DNA of 22,975 nt from Cellvibrionaceae bacterium (lineage in GTDB: Bacteria > Pseudomonadota > Gammaproteobacteria > Pseudomonadales > Cellvibrionaceae), in contig JALUYN010000039.1 of NCBI GenBank assembly GCA_027012915.1, positions 1-22,975 of the forward strand, read 5' to 3'. The notes beneath the pieces are model-generated. The model was not told where the DNA came from and made no database searches. It saw nothing but the letters and a program-made list of their open reading frames with translations. Both the position numbers and the translations under genes were made by a program. Of this stretch, positions 15,982 through 22,872 are shown piece by piece (the first letter of the stretch is position 1; every line of letters starts with the position of its first letter).

Positions 15982-16668
15982 TCAGACCCTGCCCGTGACC
16001 GGAATGCCCGCACCATTGATGTCGCGGGCGGCATCTGACAACAAAAATGCAATGACGCCCGCCAATGATTCAGGGGTGACCCAATCTGCGGGGTCCGACT
16101 CAGGCATGGCAGCCCGATTGGCTGGTGTGTCCAGAATACTGGGCAACACTGCGTTGGCGCGAATTCCCAAATGTTTGTTTTCCGCCGCCAATGCCTCGGT
16201 CAAACGCAACACACCCGACTTGGCAGCCGCATAAGCACCCATGCCCTCGACCGCTTTGCCGGCCGCAGCCGCGCCAATGTTCACAATCACGCCACCTTGC
16301 TGGTCCTGGAACTGGGGCAATATGGCCTGGCACATGTTCACTGTGGTTTGCACATTCATGGCGTACTGGGCGTTCCAGGTGTCCAGGCTGCTCTCTGCCT
16401 GCCGTTCCCATGCAAAACCACCGGCGATATTGACCACTGCGTCAATCTGGCCGAAATATTCCCAGGCCTGATTCACCACTTCCTGAGCATGCTCGGGCAG
16501 GGTCAGGTCTACATTGCCAATCGACACCGCATCCGTTTCGCCGTCCCAATCTGGTTGATTCAGATCGATCAACAACAGGCGATATCCCAAACCACCCAAA
16601 TGCACGGCCACCGCCTGCCCCAGATTGCCCGCTGCACCGGTGATGATCGCCACTGGACTGCTGTTCAT
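15982..16668 (-). CDS. Short-chain dehydrogenase/reductase (classical SDR)
   Basis: NAD(P)-dependent oxidoreductase of 228 residues, cytosolic. The Rossmann cofactor motif is VAIITGAAGNLG (6-17), the NNAG-type motif reads NIAGGFAW, and the active-site YAAAK follows a Gly/Ala-rich segment (NIGAAAAGKAVEGMGAYAAAK). The Ser normally found before the Tyr is replaced in this stretch by Gly/Ala, so the catalytic tetrad should be checked. Asp in LLIDLN after the second strand suggests NAD over NADP. The ATG at 16668 has a GGAG site 8 bases upstream. The substrate cannot be assigned. It converges on the TetR gene and is separated from the zinc protease gene by a 173-base divergent region in which I see no firm promoter. 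Confidence 0.88.
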   Translation of the reverse strand: MNSSPVAIITGAAGNLGQAVAVHLGGLGYRLLLIDLNQPDWDGETDAVSIGNVDLTLPEHAQEVVNQAWEYFGQIDAVVNIAGGFAWERQAESSLDTWNAQYAMNVQTTVNMCQAILPQFQDQQGGVIVNIGAAAAGKAVEGMGAYAAAKSGVLRLTEALAAENKHLGIRANAVLPSILDTPANRAAMPESDPADWVTPESLAGVIAFLLSDAARDINGAGIPVTGRV

Positions 16669-16841
16669 AAGAAATATCTCCTGCCATGAAGTTGAATTTT
16701 TGACTATTCTGACATGAGCCCACCTGTTTCATGCCCCCGCCCGCTTTGAATACCCCCTTTAAGGGCAACGCATTGGTGCAATGTTGAACAGGTACCAAGC
16801 TGCCGTTCACAAGACATACCCGCAAATTGTTGGAGCATGTC

Positions 16842-17471
16842 ATGTGGAACGGTCTGTTTTTTGGTTTGGTCAGTCTCTTCACCCCCCAGGCCAGTCTGCC
16901 CGACACGGCGGCCATGGAGGCCGAAATCCACCAGTTCGCCCAAGTGTATTCCATCGACACCGGCCGGATCCATGTACGCAAAAGCACCATGAACAATCCG
17001 TCACCGTTTCTGACGAACAGCGGAGTCAAAGCCTGTGTGTTGCATGTGAACCAGCATGCCGATGCAAAGCGCGTGTGGTCGCATTTTCTCGACACTGGCC
17101 ACGAGGGTTCAGAATCCGCATTCCTTGCATTCACTTCTGCCCACGAACTGACCCACTGCCTGATGTCGGAAAAGGGAAAACGCGTTGCCGCCAGGCAGGC
17201 GCTGCAGCAGCATTTGGGTGTTCAATTCAAGAACAATATGCATTTCGAAGAGACACTGGCCGATTTGGTCGGCTTGGCCTATGTTCAAAAAGTGGCCCCT
17301 GAGTATTACGACGTGGTCTTCAAACGCGTGAAATCCATTCGAACCGACTTCTCCAACCGTGACCCTGAACACGACAGCTCTCAGGCACTACAGGCCCACA
17401 CCATTGCTTTTGCCGCCCAGCTGTTTGCAAAACCACAGAATGTTCGACTTGCCGACGCCAGCGTGCGCTAA
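16842..17471 (+). CDS. Small HExxH zinc metalloprotease-like protein, unknown family
   Basis: A 209-residue protein with a gluzincin-like site: HELTH at 101-105 supplies two His and the catalytic Glu, and FEETLADLVGLAY about 30 residues later supplies Glu136/Glu137 and Asp141 as candidates for the third ligand. The spacing is like that of thermolysin-type enzymes. The N-terminus (WNGLFFGLVSLFTP) is hydrophobic but has no positive charge, so export is uncertain. The central part TNSGVKACVLHVNQHADAK has no motif I know. The start at 16842 has GGAG 6 bases upstream; the frame opens five codons earlier at TTG. It is alone between a divergent SDR and the enoyl-CoA-reductase-type SDR. I cannot name a family, and protease activity is inferred from the motif only. 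Confidence 0.75.
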   Translation: MWNGLFFGLVSLFTPQASLPDTAAMEAEIHQFAQVYSIDTGRIHVRKSTMNNPSPFLTNSGVKACVLHVNQHADAKRVWSHFLDTGHEGSESAFLAFTSAHELTHCLMSEKGKRVAARQALQQHLGVQFKNNMHFEETLADLVGLAYVQKVAPEYYDVVFKRVKSIRTDFSNRDPEHDSSQALQAHTIAFAAQLFAKPQNVRLADASVR

Positions 17472-17525
17472 AAATCTCCTGTGAATTGTGTTTTGCAAGG
17501 GCACGACCCAAAAAAGCGTGCTTAA

Positions 17526-17545
17526 ATTCAAACGACCGTTTGAAT
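17526..17545. promoter_or_regulatory. PsrA/FadR-like operator 1, upstream of the SDR gene
   Basis: Perfect palindrome ATTCAAACG-AC-CGTTTGAAT. In the core notation it is TCAAAC-GACC-GTTTGA. It lies 34 bases before the chosen TTG start at 17579. The same core precedes the carboxylase and acyl-CoA dehydrogenase genes. Confidence 0.65.
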
Positions 17546-17578
17546 AAACTTTGCACGCACAATTTACAGGTGAATCTC

Positions 17579-18487
17579 TTGAACAGCTTTCAGTCCGTTT
17601 TCCGCCCAAATCTATTTGCAGGCCAAACCGTGCTGGTCACTGGCGGCGGCTCGGGCATTGGTCGCTGCACCGCACATGAACTGGCCAGCCTGGGTGCCGA
17701 CCTTGCACTGGTCGGTCGCAAAATGGAAAAACTCGAAACCGTCAAAGCGGAGATCGAGCAAACCTGTTCCGTCAAAATTTCACTGCACAGCTGCGACATT
17801 CGCGAAGAAGACCGAGTCAGGGAAACCGTGGCCGATGTGCTGGCCGCACACGGCAAAATCAACCACCTCATTAACAATGCGGGTGGCCAGTTTCCTTCCC
17901 CTTTGAACATGATCAGCGGCAAAGGCTTCGAGACCGTGGTGCGCAACAACCTCACCGGCGGCTTTCTGATGGCCCGTGAAGTATTCAACCAATACATGAT
18001 GTTGCATTTGGGCGAGGCAGACATGTCCATTACCAACATCATCGCCGACATGTGGAATGGCATGCCGGGCATGGGCCACTCCGGCGCCGCACGCGCGGGC
18101 ATGCTGAACTTTTCGGAAACGGCATCCAATGAATGGGCACCCGTGCGAGTGAACGCGGTAGCTCCCGGCTTCATCGCATCAAGCGGCATGGACACTTACC
18201 CCGAACCCATGAAGCAAACCATCATGCAACTGGACAAAACCATACCCCTGCAACGACTGGGTTTGGAAGCAGAGGTGTCTGGTGCTCTGGTATTCCTGTG
18301 CAGCCCTGCTGCCTCATTCATTTCAGGATCCTGTATTCGAATCGACGGTGCAGCGCCCAATGCGCGCCGCATCTGGCAAGTCGGCACAGGCAAAGCCAAT
18401 CCGGCGTTTAACAGCTTTCATCTGGGCGGCGTACCGGAAGTCATTCAACGCCGCGATGCTGCACGTGCGGCTGCAAAAAGTAAATAA
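17579..18487 (+). CDS. SDR oxidoreductase, peroxisomal-type trans-2-enoyl-/2,4-dienoyl-CoA reductase-like
   Basis: Short-chain dehydrogenase of 302 residues of the subgroup found with acyl-CoA catabolic genes, probably acting on an unsaturated or hydroxylated CoA ester. The cofactor motif is TVLVTGGGSGIGR, followed by LVGRK (favouring NADP) and HLINNAGGQFPSP. The usual YxxxK site is replaced by SGAARAG after GMGH, as in dienoyl-CoA reductase relatives where Tyr is displaced; the Lys is Arg here, which is unusual. The start is set at TTG 17579 because AGGTGA lies 6 bases upstream and the product then opens MNSFQSVFRPNLF, matching homologues as I recall them. An in-frame GTG at 17570 is possible. 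The operator at 17526-17545 precedes it and a hairpin follows, so it is probably its own transcript within a shared regulon. Confidence 0.85.
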   Translation: MNSFQSVFRPNLFAGQTVLVTGGGSGIGRCTAHELASLGADLALVGRKMEKLETVKAEIEQTCSVKISLHSCDIREEDRVRETVADVLAAHGKINHLINNAGGQFPSPLNMISGKGFETVVRNNLTGGFLMAREVFNQYMMLHLGEADMSITNIIADMWNGMPGMGHSGAARAGMLNFSETASNEWAPVRVNAVAPGFIASSGMDTYPEPMKQTIMQLDKTIPLQRLGLEAEVSGALVFLCSPAASFISGSCIRIDGAAPNARRIWQVGTGKANPAFNSFHLGGVPEVIQRRDAARAAAKSK

Positions 18488-18502
18488 GAACTCAAGCAGG
18501 CA

Positions 18503-18529
18503 CGCGGCTTGACTTGATCAAGCCTCGCG
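18503..18529 (+). terminator. Hairpin after the SDR gene
   Basis: Stem GGCTTGA/TCAAGCC with loop CTTGA, extended by CGC/GCG pairing across a TC bulge. It lies 16 bases after the SDR stop and ends just before operator 2. The following T-run is poor (TTCAAAATC). TTGACT inside the stem could also serve as the -35 of the carboxylase promoter. Confidence 0.45.
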
Positions 18530-18532
18530 TTC

Positions 18533-18556
18533 AAAATCAAACAAACGTTTGATTTT
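18533..18556. promoter_or_regulatory. PsrA/FadR-like operator 2, upstream of the carboxylase gene
   Basis: Perfect 10-base arms AAAATCAAAC and GTTTGATTTT around AAAC, giving the core TCAAAC-N4-GTTTGA. It lies 25 bases before the carboxylase start. A possible -10 (CAAAAT, 18532-18537), 17 bases after TTGACT at 18509, would be covered by a bound repressor. Confidence 0.7.
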
Positions 18557-18581
18557 TTAACCGACATTTAAAGCCCACACA

Positions 18582-20210
18582 ATGCCTATTCTAGAAAGCG
18601 CTGTAGCCGCCACTTCCAGTGAATTTGAACTGAACAAAGCCAATATGGAAGCGGCCCTGAATGAGCTAAGGGCACTGGAAAAGCGCACACGCGACGCATC
18701 GGCCAAAGCAGCACCTTCATTTGCCAAGCGCGGCCAACTTTTGCCCCGCGACCGTGTAGCCCTGCTCCTCGATGCAGGCTCCCCCTTCCTTGAACTCAGC
18801 ACGCTGGCTGGTTACATGCAAGACGGGCAGAAGGCTGACAAAAGCATTCCGGGCGGCGGCATTATTGCCGGTTTGGGTTATGTATCAAACACCTTGTGCA
18901 TGGTGGTGGCCAGCGACTCCGGCATTGAAGCCGGAGCACTCCAAGCCATGGGCATCGAGAAAATGCAACGCGCGCAAGACATCGCGCTTGAAAACAAACT
19001 GCCCTTCATCAATCTGGGCGAATCAGCGGGCGCAAACCTTCTGAAGTACAAAGTCGAACACTTCATACTGGGCGGTGGCAACTTCTACCGCCTTGCCAAG
19101 CTTAGCGCTGCTGGTTTGCCCGTGGTCAATGTGCTCCACGGCTCATCCACCGCAGGCGGGGCTTATATTCCAGGTTTGAGCGACGTGGTGATCATGGTTC
19201 GCGAACGGGCCCGCGCGTTTCTCGCCGGTCCACCCTTGTTGAAAGCCGCCACGGGTGAAATTGCAACCGATGAAGAACTGGGTGGTGCCGACATGCACTG
19301 CTCAATTTCCGGGCTGGGCGATTACATCGCCGATGATGACCGGCATGCCATTGCACTGGCCCGTGAAGTGATGGCTAAAATCGACTGGAACAACAGCAAC
19401 CGCAGTGTGTTGCCTGCGATGAACGAAAACGCGCCTGCACCTCGCTACCCCTCGGAAGAATTGCTGGGGGTGATGCCTGCCGACATCAAAACCCCGGTGA
19501 ACATGCGCGAGGTAATCGCCCGCATCGTCGATGACTCGGATTTCCTTGAATTCAAGGCGGGTTACGGCTCAGCCACACTGTGTGGCTATGCAAAACTGAT
19601 GGGTGTCAGCATTGGCATTATCAGCAATCTGGGGCCGATCGACACAGCGGGTGCAACCAAGGCCACCCACTTCATACAAAGCTGCTGCCAGACCAAAACA
19701 CCGATCATCTATCTGCAAAACACGACCGGCTACATGGTCGGCAAAGAGGCCGAGCAGGGCGGCATCATCAAGCACGGCTCAAAAATGATACAGGCCGTCA
19801 GCAACGCCACCGTCCCGCAAATCACAGTGTTGTGCGGTGCCAGCTTTGGCGCTGGCAACTATGGCATGTGTGGTCGCGCATTTGGCCCCCGCTTTGTATT
19901 CGCCTGGCCCAACAGCAAAACTGCGGTGATGGGTGCCGAACAAGCTGCCGGCACTATGGCCACCGTGATGCAGGCCAGCGCAGCCCGCAAAGGCATGGAA
20001 GTGCCCGAGTTCATGCTGGAAAACATGAAGAAACAAATTGTTGACACATTCGAGTCGCAAACCAGCGCGTTCTACACCAGCGGCTTGTTGCTGGACGACG
20101 GTGTAATCGACCCGCGCGACACCCGGCAGGTTTTGGCGCTTGCGCTAACTGCCTGCCTTCAACAAGAACGTAGCGTGCAAACCATGCAGTTTGGGGTGGC
20201 GCGGCCATAA
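18582..20210 (+). CDS. Acyl-CoA carboxylase, carboxyltransferase (beta) subunit
   Basis: Carboxyltransferase half of a biotin-dependent acyl-CoA carboxylase, moving the carboxyl group from biotin to an acyl- or enoyl-CoA. At 542 residues it matches methylcrotonyl- and geranyl-CoA carboxylase beta subunits (LiuB, AtuC). The N-terminal carboxyltransferase half holds HGSSTAGGAYIPGLSD (187-202, oxyanion-hole glycines) and FLAGPPLLKAATGEIATDEE. The C-terminal half holds IYLQNTTGYMVGKEAEQGGI and GASFGAGNYGMCGRAFGPRF (419-438). The GGGNFYRLAKLSAAGLP segment differs from LiuB as I remember it, so leucine breakdown is not the obvious role; a terpenoid or branched acyl-CoA substrate is equally possible. 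The biotin-carrying subunit is absent from the window. The ATG at 18582 has a weak ribosome site, and operator 2 lies just upstream. Confidence 0.92.
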   Translation: MPILESAVAATSSEFELNKANMEAALNELRALEKRTRDASAKAAPSFAKRGQLLPRDRVALLLDAGSPFLELSTLAGYMQDGQKADKSIPGGGIIAGLGYVSNTLCMVVASDSGIEAGALQAMGIEKMQRAQDIALENKLPFINLGESAGANLLKYKVEHFILGGGNFYRLAKLSAAGLPVVNVLHGSSTAGGAYIPGLSDVVIMVRERARAFLAGPPLLKAATGEIATDEELGGADMHCSISGLGDYIADDDRHAIALAREVMAKIDWNNSNRSVLPAMNENAPAPRYPSEELLGVMPADIKTPVNMREVIARIVDDSDFLEFKAGYGSATLCGYAKLMGVSIGIISNLGPIDTAGATKATHFIQSCCQTKTPIIYLQNTTGYMVGKEAEQGGIIKHGSKMIQAVSNATVPQITVLCGASFGAGNYGMCGRAFGPRFVFAWPNSKTAVMGAEQAAGTMATVMQASAARKGMEVPEFMLENMKKQIVDTFESQTSAFYTSGLLLDDGVIDPRDTRQVLALALTACLQQERSVQTMQFGVARP

Positions 20211-20214
20211 CGGC

Positions 20215-21132
20215 TTAATTTGTCACGTTTTGCAAGTGAGGCGGTAACTTCAATGGCAGAGCTGCCCCACTGTCCATTTTGGTCCGCAGCTCCGCCTTTT
20301 CAAATTTCTCAGTCAGCTTTTGAACCGCATTTTCAGCATTAAAACTAAAGCGTTTCAATACCGCAGTATCCCCATTAAGGTTATGCAGGAGATTCTCCTT
20401 CATATAACCCAGCGTCAGTTTTGCAACCTTTTCTGTTTTTATCAAATCAATCTGGTTGTACATTTTTTGATCGTTCAGCAAATAACGAATCGATGCTTTC
20501 AGATTCGAGTAACCGCAATTGCCGTCTTTCTGGGACCGCTGGTAAATCGGCTGATGGTCAGTAGGGCCCGGCCTACAACCAACACGTTGTCCAAACTCGT
20601 GATAAAACTGCTCGATGTTCGCTCGCATCTGTCGATTTGGATCAACACGAGTTGTTGCGACTGCGCATCCATTGTGCGTTGTGGCTGCGTCGAGTGTGTA
20701 CATCAACGTTTTGCACAAAAAATTATGACTAAATCCTTTTTTCTGCCCTATAGGCAAATTCCATTTGGATACTGCTGATTCAATTTTTGGTCGCTGGCCC
20801 GGCTTCAAACGCTGGCCAAACTGTTGCGGGTGCGACCCGCTTCCCGCACCCCGGTTTACCATGTGCAAATTCACGGTGTCGTCCCAGTTCTTCTCAACCA
20901 CCATGTAGGTGGCATGGCCCGCACTTTTTGATACGCCACTACCGAGAGAATAAAAAGTCAGTGGTATTAGGATTTTGCCGCTAGGCGGCAGTTGCTCAAC
21001 AGCTGCAAGACATTCTTTCGCGGCATTCGACACTGCCCTGGGCGTACCTGCCTGATTCACCAGCAGTTCATGTCTGCTGATCTTCGACATCAAATTCGCG
21101 CTATTCTTCAGAATGTCAGAGACGGTTCTCAT
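20215..21132 (-). CDS. Putative effector-like cysteine protease (clan CE-like H-N-Q-C arrangement)
   Basis: A 305-residue protein of unknown family. Its sequence order fits clan CE cysteine proteases (Ulp1, YopJ, adenain): His73 in SAGHATYMVVEK, Asn93 twenty residues later in VNLHMVNRGAGSGSH, then Gln201 and Cys206 in RSQKDGNCGYSNLKAS. In Ulp1, His, Asp, Gln and Cys follow with comparable spacing, the Gln lying six residues before the Cys; Asn in place of Asp is tolerated in some members. Many clan CE proteins in bacteria are secreted effectors acting on ubiquitin-like proteins or as acetyltransferases. There is no signal peptide or membrane segment. The start at 21132 overlaps the stop of the upstream gene (ATGA). 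The composition is visibly richer in A+T than the flanking genes. The assignment rests on motif order only. Confidence 0.6.
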   Translation of the reverse strand: MRTVSDILKNSANLMSKISRHELLVNQAGTPRAVSNAAKECLAAVEQLPPSGKILIPLTFYSLGSGVSKSAGHATYMVVEKNWDDTVNLHMVNRGAGSGSHPQQFGQRLKPGQRPKIESAVSKWNLPIGQKKGFSHNFLCKTLMYTLDAATTHNGCAVATTRVDPNRQMRANIEQFYHEFGQRVGCRPGPTDHQPIYQRSQKDGNCGYSNLKASIRYLLNDQKMYNQIDLIKTEKVAKLTLGYMKENLLHNLNGDTAVLKRFSFNAENAVQKLTEKFEKAELRTKMDSGAALPLKLPPHLQNVTN

Positions 21133-21758
21133 CGCCGCGCGAGTGCGATCACTTGCACTTTTGCCACATCACTTCGCTCGCAATCGCTGACAATGCTGTC
21201 AAGCAACTCAATTTCATTGGCCAGAATATCGACGGAAAAGTCTTTGAAAGGCGCCAAAAACTCGGTTTTTCCTTCTGAAGGCGAGGGACGAAAATTTGGA
21301 CTCGCTTTGGCTGCATCGTTACGCAGTCCGCAAAAATGCTCAATGAAACTCAGGTTCACCTTGCCACTTTCAGAGCAAATTGATCGACTCACAACGGATT
21401 TCAAGCGCTCGACCGACTCCATGCTCCTCAAGGCTTCCAATTGCTTCGTAACAGCATTCGGCGCAGTGGAATCCAGTTTTTTCAACACCATGGTTTGATC
21501 GACCGGACTGGGCTTCAGATTTTTCAATATGCCTGGAATGGCATTTTGTCTAGTCTGCACAGTTGAAGGCGCTTGCCCGAAACATGCAACCACTTTGGAA
21601 AAGTTACCGGACACCGTCGACTTCAACTGACTCGCCAGGTTCTTCACGGTCACTGCGCACTTACTCAAACCCGCTTTGGCTACAGACGCAATTTTATGCA
21701 GCCTGCCTGGGTCAACATGGCTGGCTTCAGGCTGTGCTGAACGAATCTGGTCTGGCAT
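21129..21758 (-). CDS. Unknown protein, first gene of the inserted pair
   Basis: A 209-residue protein without a family I recognise. It is Ser/Lys/Ala-rich and mostly helical in appearance, with KIASVAKAGLSKCAVTVKN near the N-terminus, TKQLEALRSMESVERLKSVV in the middle and NEIELLDSIVSDCERS near the end. There is no signal peptide, membrane segment or metal motif. I place the start at ATG 21758, with GGAG 10 bases upstream; the frame opens three codons earlier at GTG, which lies only one base from the same GGAG. Its stop overlaps the start of the cysteine-protease-like gene, so the two are translated together. It might be a secretion chaperone, an immunity-like partner, or the former N-terminal half of one longer effector. 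None of these is shown. Confidence 0.6.
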   Translation of the reverse strand: MPDQIRSAQPEASHVDPGRLHKIASVAKAGLSKCAVTVKNLASQLKSTVSGNFSKVVACFGQAPSTVQTRQNAIPGILKNLKPSPVDQTMVLKKLDSTAPNAVTKQLEALRSMESVERLKSVVSRSICSESGKVNLSFIEHFCGLRNDAAKASPNFRPSPSEGKTEFLAPFKDFSVDILANEIELLDSIVSDCERSDVAKVQVIALARR

Positions 21759-21849
21759 GGGGGTCACACTCCAAAATCAAATTGACTGTCAAGTTGAGTT
21801 AATTCATTGCATTTAAAAGTTCCGATTTTCAAAAGCTGATGCTATTATT

Positions 21850-21865
21850 TCGAACAAACGTTTGA
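21850..21865. promoter_or_regulatory. PsrA/FadR-like operator 3, upstream of the acyl-CoA dehydrogenase gene
   Basis: TCGAAC-AAAC-GTTTGA, one mismatch from the TCAAAC-N4-GTTTGA core; the spacer and right half are identical to operator 2. A possible -10, TATTAT (21843-21848), lies 17 bases after a poor -35 (TTCCGA, 21820-21825), so a bound repressor would cover the transcription start. Confidence 0.6.
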
Positions 21866-21885
21866 TTTGTTTTCAGGAGAGTTGA

Positions 21886-22872
21886 GTGAGACTGACCCAA
21901 GAGCACAAAGAACTGCAACGCACAATCGAGCGTTTTGTAGAAAATGAAATCAACCCACATGTGGCCACCTGGGAAAAGGAGCAAATGTTCCCTGCCCACG
22001 CGCTATTCAAGAAGATGGGTGACTTGGGTCTATTGGGCCTGACCAAACCGGAAGAGTTTGGCGGCATGGGTTTGGACTACAGCTATTCCGTCGTTGCGGC
22101 GCAGGCTTTGGGAAAAATCCATTGTGGGGGCGTACCCATGGCAATCGGCGTTCAGACCGATATGGCTACACCCGCTTTGGCGCGGTTCGGCAGCGACGAA
22201 CTGCGCCGTGAATTTCTGGCACCTGCGGTAGCAGGCGACATGGTGGCCTGTATCGGCGTGTCTGAACCTGGTGCTGGGTCAGATGTTGCAGGTGTCAAAA
22301 CCACCGCCAGAAAAGACGGAAGCGACTATGTCATCAACGGCAGCAAAATGTGGATTACCAACAGTCTGCAAGCCGACTGGATCTGCCTGCTGGCCAACAC
22401 CAGCGAAGGCAAACCCCACCAGAACAAATCGCTGATCATCGTGCCGATGAAAACCCCTGGCATCACGATCGAAAAGAAGATTCACAAAATCGGCATGTGG
22501 GCTTCCGACACCGGCCTGATCCACTTTGACAATGTGCGCGTGCCTCAGCGCAATTTGATTGGCATGGAAGGCGCAGGCTTCATGTACCAGATGATCCAGT
22601 TTCAAGAGGAACGCCTGTGGGGCGCGGCCAACAGCATCGAAGGCATGATGCATGTGCTGAACGAAACCATCAATTACACACGCCAGCGCAACCTGTTTGG
22701 CAGCACGGTGCTGGATCAACAGGTGGTGCATTTCACCCTGGCTGAATTGAAAACAGAAATTGAAGCGCTGCGTGCTTTGGTGTGGCAAGCCACTGAAGAA
22801 TACGTGGCTGGCGGCGAGGTCACGGAACTGGCCAGCATGTGCAAATTGAGGGTATCCGGAATTTCTGGTTGA
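21886..22872 (+). CDS. Acyl-CoA dehydrogenase, C-terminally truncated
   Basis: FAD-dependent enzyme that makes a 2,3-double bond in an acyl-CoA, passing electrons to ETF. The family signatures are clear: CIGVSEPGAGSDVAG (122-136) and KMWITNS (154-160), with GMWASDTGLIHFDNVRVP following. It is similar to ACADs found with carboxylase genes in leucine, isovalerate or citronellol catabolism, and its sequence up to residue about 321 is normal. After ELASMCKLR the frame runs into VSGISG and a stop, instead of the usual xAGRLxREVxD...WGGMG continuation. About 60 residues of the C-terminal helical domain are missing, so the product is probably inactive. The break is at about 22850. GTG 21886 follows AGGAGA at a 5-base spacing. 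Operator 3 lies just upstream. Confidence 0.88.
   Translation: MRLTQEHKELQRTIERFVENEINPHVATWEKEQMFPAHALFKKMGDLGLLGLTKPEEFGGMGLDYSYSVVAAQALGKIHCGGVPMAIGVQTDMATPALARFGSDELRREFLAPAVAGDMVACIGVSEPGAGSDVAGVKTTARKDGSDYVINGSKMWITNSLQADWICLLANTSEGKPHQNKSLIIVPMKTPGITIEKKIHKIGMWASDTGLIHFDNVRVPQRNLIGMEGAGFMYQMIQFQEERLWGAANSIEGMMHVLNETINYTRQRNLFGSTVLDQQVVHFTLAELKTEIEALRALVWQATEEYVAGGEVTELASMCKLRVSGISG

Noticed and set aside
16755..16765. Small palindrome CCCTT-T-AAGGG between divergent SDR and protease genes
   Set aside because: Too short to separate from chance, with no promoter elements nearby at proper spacing.
17494..17522. Terminator after the zinc protease gene
   Set aside because: Only a 5-base stem (GCACG/CGTGC) with an 11-base loop and no T-run; too weak to annotate.
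17590..18195. Minus-strand open frame of 201 codons
   Set aside because: It is antisense to the SDR gene, whose cofactor motif and operator are clear.
21129..21132. The two island genes as one frameshifted gene
   Set aside because: A clean ATGA overlap is a normal coupling arrangement and neither half shows a known family cut in two; left open but not claimed.
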